The position numbers and the translations under genes were made by a program. 42,256 bases of DNA from Bacillota bacterium (lineage in GTDB: Bacteria; Bacillota; Clostridia; Tissierellales; Peptoniphilaceae), in NCBI GenBank assembly GCA_030532225.1, contig JAUNLQ010000011.1:1-42256 (forward strand), written 5' to 3'. The notes under the pieces were generated by a model. It was not told where the DNA came from. It saw only the letters and a program-made list of their open reading frames with translations, and made no database searches. Position 1 is the stretch's first letter. Every line of letters begins with the position of its first letter. Of the stretch, positions 31,749 through 39,228 are shown in pieces.

Positions 31749-33545
31749 TTAAATAAGATTGTATTCCTTCAACATATCTTCTACTTCTGTTCCAGCAATT
31801 AATTTTGTAACAACTGAAAGTTTATAAAATGGAATATCGATTTTTGGTTTTTCACCATCATGTAAGGCACTCATGCCTGCTAATAAATATCTAACATCAT
31901 ATCTTGAGGCAAATACTTCTGGAACTCTCTTTTCAACACCAGTTAACACATAAACTGCTTCCATGGCACATCTGCCTGAATATTCTGTAGTAAATACAGT
32001 GTCACGGCCTGGGTCATCAAGGGTTTCTACAAATTGACCAAGGAAAGCAAAGTTAACTGCATCCTTTGGAACTACATAAGGTCTGTCACCAAAACTTCTT
32101 GGCATAAATTGGGCTGTAATATATGGCATGAAGACTGGTATAGTTGAAGTTTCTTTTACTAGTCTTTCAATATCACTAGCAGGAACTCCTATGTGGTATA
32201 ACCATTCCTTGGCTATTTCTTCGCCAGTACAATGTCTCATTGGTTTCTTAACATAGTCCCCTTCAACATCTGTAAATAGTGAATATACCCAAACTACAAA
32301 CTCATCTTCAGGTTGGCCAATATATTGACCTTGTCTATTGATTGTCCAGCTCATAAGCCATTTAGAATCTGTTGCAGTTACGATTCCACCAGTAACAACT
32401 TTTCCAGTGTAAGGACTTCTCTTTGTAATCTTTTCAACATAGGAAGCAATTTCTTTGCTCTTAACTGTAACAGTTGCAGATTCCCAATTTGTTTTCTCAA
32501 TATCAGATGCAAATACTTCAGGTTTACCAAATTCAGGAGATTTCTTTGCAATATTTTTCCATAATTTGAAACTTTCTTCTGTGTTTATATTCAAATCAGG
32601 TGCCTTATCGTTAGTTCCATAAGAAGATGAGTCCACTAAGGATCCAGTAGTTATGAATAATAAATCATTTTCTGTTAAATCAATGGATCTGTCTTGTCCA
32701 GTTATTGAATCAAGAGCAATTATTTTTTTTGCAACTTTCTTGTCAGCACTTAAATCGAAATCAACATCAACTACATTGTAATTATATTCTGTCTTAACCC
32801 CTTGTTCCTTCAACCATTTCATTAGGGGTATAACAAGTGATTCATATTGGTCGTATCTTGTAAATTGAAGGGCAGACAAGTCTGGTAGGCCTGATACATG
32901 GTGAATAAATCTGTTAATGTAAAGTTTTAATTCTAGAACACTGTGCCAATTTTCAAAAGCAAACATAGTTCTATAGAAGGTCCAAAAATCACTTTCTAAA
33001 AATTCATCAGAAAAAACTTCCTCGACGCTTACCCCTTGTAATTTTTCATCAGGCGTCAAAAGTAAACGTACTATTTCTTTAATAGATCCTTGAGAAAGAT
33101 TGAATTTTCCATTGTCTGTTCTTTGACCACAATTTTTTGTAAGTCTACAATTGCTATAATTTGGATCGTCTAAATTTGTGTAATAATAATCGTCAAGTAT
33201 TGACATATTTGGATCTTCTCGTGAAGGTACTACACTAAATAAATCCCAAAGGACTTCAAAGTGATGACCAGTTTCACGTCCACCTCTGGCTACATAGCCC
33301 ACTTCAGAAAGAAGCATACCATCTAGGGCGCCTCCTGCTATGTCATCTTTTTCTAAGAAAACAATCTTAGAAGGATCCATCTTTGCATCTTTGATCAAAA
33401 ATCCAGCTGTTGCAAGTCCAGCAATTCCTGTTCCTACAATATAGGCTTTTTTGTCATCGATTCCCTTAGGCTTTCTTGAGTTTACTAGTCTGTCATAATC
33501 TCCATTGCCAAGTTTTAATCTTTCATCAAATGTTTTAATTTCCAT
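31749..33545 (-). CDS. ohyA: Oleate hydratase
   Basis: Adds water across the cis-9 double bond of unsaturated fatty acids, using FAD as structural cofactor. The 598-residue length is normal for the family. The N-terminal dinucleotide fold has VGTGIAGLATAGF (38-50). RGGRE ends at Glu91, the position of the active-site Glu in the staphylococcal/streptococcal enzymes; the following residues are TGHHFE here rather than the MENHFE usual in those enzymes. Start: ATG with AAGGAG. The gene is preceded by palindromes and a TetR gene, which suggests regulation by fatty acids. Family members detoxify host unsaturated fatty acids; that role here is inference. Confidence 0.93.
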   Translation of the reverse strand: MEIKTFDERLKLGNGDYDRLVNSRKPKGIDDKKAYIVGTGIAGLATAGFLIKDAKMDPSKIVFLEKDDIAGGALDGMLLSEVGYVARGGRETGHHFEVLWDLFSVVPSREDPNMSILDDYYYTNLDDPNYSNCRLTKNCGQRTDNGKFNLSQGSIKEIVRLLLTPDEKLQGVSVEEVFSDEFLESDFWTFYRTMFAFENWHSVLELKLYINRFIHHVSGLPDLSALQFTRYDQYESLVIPLMKWLKEQGVKTEYNYNVVDVDFDLSADKKVAKKIIALDSITGQDRSIDLTENDLLFITTGSLVDSSSYGTNDKAPDLNINTEESFKLWKNIAKKSPEFGKPEVFASDIEKTNWESATVTVKSKEIASYVEKITKRSPYTGKVVTGGIVTATDSKWLMSWTINRQGQYIGQPEDEFVVWVYSLFTDVEGDYVKKPMRHCTGEEIAKEWLYHIGVPASDIERLVKETSTIPVFMPYITAQFMPRSFGDRPYVVPKDAVNFAFLGQFVETLDDPGRDTVFTTEYSGRCAMEAVYVLTGVEKRVPEVFASRYDVRYLLAGMSALHDGEKPKIDIPFYKLSVVTKLIAGTEVEDMLKEYNLI

Positions 33546-33600
33546 AATAAGTCTCCTTTTTTAATAAAATTATTAAAGCTATGTCATTGCTTCTATATTT

Positions 33601-33606
33601 ATAATA
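33601..33606 (-). promoter_or_regulatory. Possible -10 box for ohyA
   Basis: Minus-strand TATTAT, 55 nt before the ohyA ATG. The hexamer 17 nt upstream (TTTTAG) is a weak -35 that lies at the operator palindromes. An activator or a weak basal promoter is possible. Confidence 0.35.
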
Positions 33607-33613
33607 GCCTCAA

Positions 33614-33643
33614 AGCCTTTAGGCTAAAATGGCTAAAATAGCC
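33614..33643. promoter_or_regulatory. Candidate TetR operator before ohyA
   Basis: Two adjacent inverted repeats: AGCCT-TT-AGGCT (33614-33625) and GGCTA-AAA-TAGCC (33631-33643). They stand at the expected -35 region of ohyA, suiting repression by the neighbouring TetR protein. A GGCTAAAAT direct repeat is also visible. Confidence 0.5.
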
Positions 33644-33699
33644 CTTATGCCAAATCTTTATCGCCTTGACAAAGATTGACTAGTTTTTAGACAAAAATT

Positions 33700-33729
33700 A
33701 AAAAATGCACAGATTGTTTCACCGTGCAT
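33700..33729 (-). terminator. TetR gene terminator
   Basis: On the minus strand ATGCAC and GTGCAT (33724-33729 and 33705-33710) form the stem, followed by T residues. Confidence 0.75.
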
Positions 33730-33739
33730 CTATAAGTAA

Positions 33740-33768
33740 GCCCCTTACTAACCAAAGAAGCAAGGGGC
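33740..33768 (-). other. Second stem-loop after the TetR gene
   Basis: GCCCCTT (33740-33746) and AAGGGGC (33762-33768) form a 7-bp stem between the TetR stop and its T-run terminator. No T-run follows it directly; it may protect the 3' end. Confidence 0.5.
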
Positions 33769-33814
33769 CCATAGCATATAAAAAAATTTTTCAGTATTTA
33801 TTTATAAATTAGCT

Positions 33815-34387
33815 TTAATTAGCTAGCATTTGGCTCCTTCTAAGAGACCTTTCAATGTTGCCATCAAATAATTTTCCCACTCTAAATATTACTTCTTCAG
33901 GAGAGTCCTTCATACCATCTTGGATCCAATTATCAAAGAGACCAACAAGAGCCACACTATAAAAGTTTACTATTATTTCCTTGTCTCTTTCCTTGGCAGA
34001 AATATTTTTAGCATCACATTCATTTTCAATATATTTTTTCATAACAGCTTCGCAAATTTTATATAAGTATTCATCTATGTCCTTTTTGTCAATTGATTTA
34101 TAAATGTTTTGTGTCGCCTTCTTATTATCCAGTATAAAAGAAGCTGCGTGCAGTAGGCTTTCCTCCCAGGAGAAGGTAGCATTAAATTCTTCATCGACTT
34201 TTTTTATTTCATCGCTTAAGATTTCCTTTACAAGCGTATATATGTCAGCATAGTGATAGTAAAATGTGTTTCTGTTTATTTCACATTTTTCAGCAAGCTC
34301 AGCTATTGTTATATTTTTTAAACTTTTATGTTCTGCTAATTTTAGGAACTCTGTTTTTATTAAGTTCTTTGTATATTGCTTGGCCAT
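33815..34387 (-). CDS. TetR/AcrR family transcriptional regulator
   Basis: A 190-residue regulator. The N-terminal HTH is clear in TIAELAEKCEINRNTFYYHYADIY (27-50), with the TetR-type FYYHY core. The helical C-terminal domain would bind a ligand, possibly a fatty acid or acyl-CoA given the neighbour. It lies upstream of ohyA on the same strand, separated by terminators and the palindromes, so it probably represses ohyA in trans. AGGAGG precedes the ATG. Confidence 0.9.
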   Translation of the reverse strand: MAKQYTKNLIKTEFLKLAEHKSLKNITIAELAEKCEINRNTFYYHYADIYTLVKEILSDEIKKVDEEFNATFSWEESLLHAASFILDNKKATQNIYKSIDKKDIDEYLYKICEAVMKKYIENECDAKNISAKERDKEIIVNFYSVALVGLFDNWIQDGMKDSPEEVIFRVGKLFDGNIERSLRRSQMLAN

Positions 34388-34498
34388 AAAAAACCTCCTC
34401 TCACTATGTTAATTTTACCCTAATAAAGATTAGATATGCCATCTTATTTGTTGAAATTTTGCCATAAAAAGTTTTCCCAATTAAGTGAAGACTAAAAA

Positions 34499-34537
34499 AA
34501 TATCTGTAAGGGAATGTTTTATCCCCCTACAGATATT
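34499..34537 (-). repeat. Hairpin repeat copy B (39 nt), gatB terminator
   Basis: AATATCTGT and ACAGATATT arms around a 21-nt centre, homologous to copy A at 31630-31668. On the minus strand seven or more T follow, 9 nt after the gatB stop, so this copy acts as a terminator. Confidence 0.8.
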
Positions 34538-34546
34538 ATAAAATCT

Positions 34547-35932
34547 TTATTTGCTTTTCAAAACTTGGCTAGCCAGTTCCATGGCCTTGGCTGGGTTAGC
34601 TTGGCCTCTAGTTTCTTTCATTACTTGGCCCATTACAAATTTTATAGAGTTGTCCTTGCCATTTTTGTAGTCCACTATTACTTGTGGATTTTTTTCTAGG
34701 ATTTTTTCTATAACTTCCAAGATCATTCCGTCATCTGATACTTGGACTAGGCCTTGGTCCTTTATTATTTGGTCCACAGTTTGGTCTGAATTAGCTAGGG
34801 ATTTCAAGACCTGCTTGCCTTGTTTTGAAGATAAATCTCCTGCCTTAAGCTTGTCTACTAGCTTGGCAATTTCTTCAGCCTTAAAGTTTTCAAAGCCTAA
34901 AGGTGTTACATTGGTGATTACAAAGTTGGCAACTTCTTGGTAGTTCTTTGAGTGGTTCATTACTTGGTCAAAGAAGTCTCCAGCTTCCATGTTAGTCACC
35001 AGGATTCTAGCGTCATCTTCTGCAATATTTTTTAGGTATCTTTCTAGTCTTTCTTGTGGCAGCTCTACCATTGTCTCCTTAACTGAGTCTAAAAAGTCCT
35101 GGCTAAGTCTAATTGGCACTATGTTTGGTTCTGGGAAGTACCTGTAGTCTACTGCCCCTTCTTTTTTTCTCATTGTAACTGTAGTCTGACTTGGTTCGTC
35201 AAATCTTCTAGTTTCTTGGACAATAGTTCCGCCAGCTTCTAGGACTTCTTCTTGTCTTTTAGCTTCAAAGTCTATGGCCTTTTGGACGTTAGCTATAGAG
35301 TTAAGGTTTTTTATTTCAACCTTGGTTCCAAAGACTCCAGCTTCTTTTGAAATGGAAATATTTACGTCACATCTCATTGACCCTTCTTCCATCTTGCCAT
35401 CTGTTACATCAAGGTAGACCAAAAGTTGGCGAAGGGTGTTAACATAGTCTGCTGCCTGTTGGCCTGAATGGATTTCTGGCTCAGATACAATTTCAATTAG
35501 GGGAACTCCAGCCCTGTTAAAGTCAATTAAAGACTGGTCTCCAAGGTGAAGTTGCTTGGCTGTGTCTTCTTCCATGTGCAGCCTAGTTATACCAACTGTT
35601 GACTGGTCAGACAAAACTAGCCTGCCCTTTTTTCCAATTGGATGAAATTGTTGGGTGATTTGGAAGCCCTTTGGTAGGTCTGAGTAGAAGTAGTTTTTCC
35701 TGTCAAATTTCAAAAGTGGGTCTACTTCCATGTCCAAGCCGTAACAAACTTTAAGGGCCATTTTTACTGCTTCCTTGTTTATAGTAGGCAGGGTGCCTGG
35801 AAAGGCCAAATCAATTTCAGAAACATTTAGGTTAGGGTCTGCATCAAAGTCTACCCTGCCAGGAGAAAACATCTTAGACTTGGTCTTTAGTTCTACGTGG
35901 ATTTCTATACCAATTGTTACTAAATAAGCCAT
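34547..35932 (-). CDS. gatB: Aspartyl/glutamyl-tRNA amidotransferase subunit B
   Basis: The tRNA-binding kinase-like subunit of GatCAB, which phosphorylates Glu or Asp on mischarged tRNA before amidation. The 461-residue protein starts with MAYLVTIGIEIHVELKTKSKMFS, the family hallmark. It contains DLPKGFQITQQFHP and DFNRAGVPLIEIVSEPE, and ends with a helical YqeY-like tRNA-binding tail. The ATG has AAAGGAGG inside the end of gatA, and the two genes overlap by 13 nt. Confidence 0.96.
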   Translation of the reverse strand: MAYLVTIGIEIHVELKTKSKMFSPGRVDFDADPNLNVSEIDLAFPGTLPTINKEAVKMALKVCYGLDMEVDPLLKFDRKNYFYSDLPKGFQITQQFHPIGKKGRLVLSDQSTVGITRLHMEEDTAKQLHLGDQSLIDFNRAGVPLIEIVSEPEIHSGQQAADYVNTLRQLLVYLDVTDGKMEEGSMRCDVNISISKEAGVFGTKVEIKNLNSIANVQKAIDFEAKRQEEVLEAGGTIVQETRRFDEPSQTTVTMRKKEGAVDYRYFPEPNIVPIRLSQDFLDSVKETMVELPQERLERYLKNIAEDDARILVTNMEAGDFFDQVMNHSKNYQEVANFVITNVTPLGFENFKAEEIAKLVDKLKAGDLSSKQGKQVLKSLANSDQTVDQIIKDQGLVQVSDDGMILEVIEKILEKNPQVIVDYKNGKDNSIKFVMGQVMKETRGQANPAKAMELASQVLKSK

Positions 35933-37278
35933 GGATTTACCTCCTTTTCTTGGTCTTGAAAGTCAATTATTTCTTCAAGTCCCTTGGCCAGGCCTAAGAG
36001 ATTTTTTTCATCTAGGACCTTGGCTGCCAGGTTTATTCCTACTGGCATCCCTTCAACAAAGCCTAAAGGCAGGTTTATAGAAGGAGTGCCTGCAAGATTG
36101 TCTAAAATCAAGTGGGAATTTGCAAGCTTTTGGTCCCTGGTCAATTTTTCAGAGTCAAGGTCTGAAATTTTCGGAGCAATAGTGTCTGTTGTTGGTAAGA
36201 TCACTGCATCACATTGGTCTAAGACTTCCTTGTAGCTGTCAACTAAAAGCCTTCTAATTCTTTGGGCCTTCCTAAATAGGTCTTCTTGGTGGGCATCATC
36301 TAGGCCATAGGCCCCAATAACAAATCTTCTCTTTAGCAAGGAGCCAAAGCCTCTGGTCCTGGAATTTTTCATAATCTCTTCTAGGCTGTCTCCAGAAACT
36401 CTGTGGCCAAAGCGAATACCATCTAGGTTAGAGTGGTTGGCTGTAGCTTCACAGTTGGCAATCATGTTATAAACTGGCAAAATTGTATCTAAAAGTTTTC
36501 TGTCCATAGACAGGTGAAGGATTTTTGCTCCTTGGTCTTCTAATTTTTTTATTAGGTCTAAGAACATTTCCTTATAAGAATCGTCAGCCTTGGCAGCTAA
36601 AATTTCATCGATAATAGCAAAGGTCTTGCCCTTTAAGCTTTGGTCTAGGTCTGTATAGTCTACTTTTTCCAGGTCTAAGGAAGTTAGGTCCCTGTGGTCC
36701 CTGCCTGCTAGAACATTTAGCATTATGCCAGCTTGGTCAACTGTCCTAGTGAAAAATCCTGCGTGGTCTAGGGATGAAGCATAGGGAATTATGCCATATC
36801 TTGGTAGCAAACCATAAGTCGGTTTAAAGCCTAGACAACCACAATAGGCTGCTGGCTTTCTTATAGAGTCTCCAGTGTCTGAACCTAGGGCAAAGTCCAC
36901 AAGATGGGCTCCTACCAAGGCTGCAGAACCAGCTGAAGATCCTCCAGTAATTCTTTCAGGGTCATAAGGATTTTTACTTGGTCCCTTTTTAAAATTAGTT
37001 CCAGTTCCACCCATGGCCAGCTCGTCTAAGGTGGTCTTGCACACTAGGTCTGCCCCAGCTGCCCTTAGTCTTTCAACTAAAACAGCATCAAAAACTGGAA
37101 CATAGTTGTCTAAAATTTCTGTTCCTCCAGTGGTCAAAACTCCCTTGGTAGAATAGTTGTCCTTAAGGGCCACTGCCTGGTCCTTTAAAGGTCCGTCAAG
37201 ACTTGCTTCCTTGTCCATCATTGTTACAACAGCATTTAGCCTGTCTTGGCTAGCTAAAATTTTCTCTCTAATATCCAT
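35920..37278 (-). CDS. gatA: Aspartyl/glutamyl-tRNA amidotransferase subunit A, N-terminally short
   Basis: The glutaminase/amidase subunit of GatCAB. The Ser-cisSer-Lys site is complete: Lys39 (VALKDN), Ser114 in GGSSAGS, and the nucleophile Ser138 in GSDTGDSIRKPA. The spacing of 75 and 24 residues equals that of Staphylococcus GatA (Lys79, Ser154, Ser178), so this protein lacks about 40 N-terminal residues. The GDSIRK wording also differs from the common GGSIRQ. At 452 residues it is shorter than the usual 485. It starts 1 nt after gatC ends and overlaps gatB by 13 nt. Confidence 0.94.
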   Translation of the reverse strand: MDIREKILASQDRLNAVVTMMDKEASLDGPLKDQAVALKDNYSTKGVLTTGGTEILDNYVPVFDAVLVERLRAAGADLVCKTTLDELAMGGTGTNFKKGPSKNPYDPERITGGSSAGSAALVGAHLVDFALGSDTGDSIRKPAAYCGCLGFKPTYGLLPRYGIIPYASSLDHAGFFTRTVDQAGIMLNVLAGRDHRDLTSLDLEKVDYTDLDQSLKGKTFAIIDEILAAKADDSYKEMFLDLIKKLEDQGAKILHLSMDRKLLDTILPVYNMIANCEATANHSNLDGIRFGHRVSGDSLEEIMKNSRTRGFGSLLKRRFVIGAYGLDDAHQEDLFRKAQRIRRLLVDSYKEVLDQCDAVILPTTDTIAPKISDLDSEKLTRDQKLANSHLILDNLAGTPSINLPLGFVEGMPVGINLAAKVLDEKNLLGLAKGLEEIIDFQDQEKEVNPWLI

Positions 37279-37279
37279 T

Positions 37280-37570
37280 TTATTCCACCACCTTTGGTAC
37301 TACAAAGTAGGAATCCTTCCTCTCTGGAGCATTTTCTAAAACTTGGTCCAAAGCTAGGACTTGGATTTGGTCATCTTCTCTTAAATAAGAAGTTTCGTCT
37401 TCAAAGGGATAAACCATAGGCTCAACACCTTCTGTGTCAATGGCTTCAAAAAGAGCCAGGTCCTCTTCTAGGTCTGCAAAGTCCTTAAGTAAAAGGTCCT
37501 TTTCCTCATCAGTAAGTTCAAACTGATAAAGGCCTGCCAGGTCATCCATTTTTTCTCTTGTTATAGTCAT
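37280..37570 (-). CDS. gatC: Aspartyl/glutamyl-tRNA amidotransferase subunit C
   Basis: A 96-residue helper that wraps and stabilises GatA in the amidotransferase complex. It starts with MTITREKMDDLAGLYQFELTDEE and has the family pattern DTEGVEPMVYPFED in the middle and LREDDQ near the C-terminus. AAGGAGA precedes the ATG. It is 18 nt downstream of asnS and 1 nt upstream of gatA, so all four genes form one operon. Confidence 0.93.
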   Translation of the reverse strand: MTITREKMDDLAGLYQFELTDEEKDLLLKDFADLEEDLALFEAIDTEGVEPMVYPFEDETSYLREDDQIQVLALDQVLENAPERKDSYFVVPKVVE

Positions 37571-37588
37571 CTATATAGGTCTCCTTGT

Positions 37589-38977
37589 TTACTTTTCAGC
37601 AGACATTGAATTTACAGTTCTTGGATAAGGGATAACGTCTCTAATGTTTTTCATGCCAGTCATGTACATAACCATTCTTTCAAAACCTAGGCCGTAACCA
37701 GAGTGAACAACTCCGCCAAATCTTCTTAGGTCAGAATACCACTTGTAGTCTTCTGCCTTAATGCCCTTTTCTTCCATCATCTTGAAAAGTTTTTCTTCAT
37801 CGTCTTCCCTTTGAGAGCCACCAATTAGCTCCCCAATACCTGGTACAAGTAGGTCCATGGCAGCAACAGTTTTGCCGTCATCATTTAATTTCATATAGAA
37901 AGACTTAATTTCCTTTGGATAGTCAATTACAAAAACTGGTCCCTTGAAAACTTCTTCAGTCAAGTATCTTTCATGTTCAGTTTGTAGATCTACTCCCCAA
38001 GAAACTGGGTACTTAAAGTCCACATCTGCCTTTTCCAAAAGGTCAACAGCTTCAGTATAAGTTATTCTAACAAAGTCAGAAGAAACTACATTGTTCAGTC
38101 TATCTATAAGTCCCTTGTCTATAAAGCTGTTAAAGAAATTCATCTCTTCAGGTAGGGATTCCATTACATATTTAATAATGTATTTTACCATGTCTTCTGC
38201 CAGGTCCATGTTGTCATTAATGTCAGCAAAGGCAATTTCAGGTTCCATCATCCAAAACTCAGCTGCATGTCTAGGTGTGTTGGAATTTTCTGCCCTGAAA
38301 GTTGGCCCAAAGGTATAAACCTTGTCATAGGCCATGGCAAAGCCTTCAACTTCAAGTTGGCCAGAAACTGTTAGGTGGGACTCTGCTCCGAAAAAGTCTT
38401 CAGAAAAATCCACCTTGCCTTCATCGTTTTTAATAGGGTCATTCATGTCCATAGTTGTAACCCTAAACATTTCTCCAGCACCTTCAGCATCAGATGCAGT
38501 TATAATTGGAGTGTGCACATAGACAAAGCCCCTTTCATTAAAGAACTTGTGAATAGCAAAGGCAAGTTCAGAACGAACTCTGAAAGTTGCATTATAGGTG
38601 TTGGTCCTTGGTCTTAAAGATGGCATAGTCCTTAAAAATTCAAGGGTATGTCTCTTGTTTTGTAGAGGATAGTCCTTGGCAGAGTCGTGAAGAATTTTTA
38701 TCTCTTCAGCTACAAGCTCAAACTTTTGCTTGCCACCTTGGGCCTTTACAAGTTTGCCCCTGGCATTTACAGCAGCAGACAAACCAAGTTGAAAAACTTC
38801 CTTAAAATTTTCCAAAGATCCATCTACAACGATTTGTAGGGTATCAAAAAAGCTGCCGTCATTGATTTCTAAAAAACCAATGTTTTTAGACTCTCTGCTT
38901 TTTCTTATCCATCCATTAACTTCAATTTCTTTGTCTAAAAAACTTTCATAGTCTTTAAACAAGTCTTTTATCTTCAT
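37589..38977 (-). CDS. asnS: Asparaginyl-tRNA synthetase
   Basis: Charges tRNA-Asn with asparagine directly. The 462-residue class IIb synthetase has an N-terminal OB-fold anticodon-binding domain ([22 protein letters not shown]). Motif 2 is [21 protein letters not shown], and motif 3 is [15 protein letters not shown] near the end. AAGGAG precedes the ATG. It leads the asnS-gatC-gatA-gatB operon. No T-box core is visible in its upstream region, so it is not regulated like tyrS. Confidence 0.96.
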   Translation of the reverse strand: MKIKDLFKDYESFLDKEIEVNGWIRKSRESKNIGFLEINDGSFFDTLQIVVDGSLENFKEVFQLGLSAAVNARGKLVKAQGGKQKFELVAEEIKILHDSAKDYPLQNKRHTLEFLRTMPSLRPRTNTYNATFRVRSELAFAIHKFFNERGFVYVHTPIITASDAEGAGEMFRVTTMDMNDPIKNDEGKVDFSEDFFGAESHLTVSGQLEVEGFAMAYDKVYTFGPTFRAENSNTPRHAAEFWMMEPEIAFADINDNMDLAEDMVKYIIKYVMESLPEEMNFFNSFIDKGLIDRLNNVVSSDFVRITYTEAVDLLEKADVDFKYPVSWGVDLQTEHERYLTEEVFKGPVFVIDYPKEIKSFYMKLNDDGKTVAAMDLLVPGIGELIGGSQREDDEEKLFKMMEEKGIKAEDYKWYSDLRRFGGVVHSGYGLGFERMVMYMTGMKNIRDVIPYPRTVNSMSAEK

Positions 38978-39146
38978 TAGATCACTCCTTCAATAATCAA
39001 TCTAAATATTAATTTACAAACTAATCCTATCTTATAATTCTACAATACTTTATGAAATAAATAAATACAAAAGCTCCATTATTAGCTGAAAATCCAATTT
39101 TATTTTAAAAAGACAGAAAAATTTCAGTAAATTTGAAAAAATCCCC

Positions 39147-39183
39147 ACAAAAATAAGCAGCCTATGGATTTCATAAGCTGCTT
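39147..39183 (-). terminator. Terminator of the DUF3160 operon
   Basis: On the minus strand AAGCAGC pairs with GCTGCTT (39177-39183 and 39155-39161), with inner pairing, followed by ATTTTTG. Confidence 0.8.
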
Positions 39184-39228
39184 GTCTTCTTTAAGTTTTT
39201 AAATTATTTGCTTCCAAGAAATTATAAT

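Noticed and set aside
38978..39146. T-box or other riboswitch before asnS
   Set aside because: No GGTGGTACC-type core or other known leader motif was found on the minus strand.
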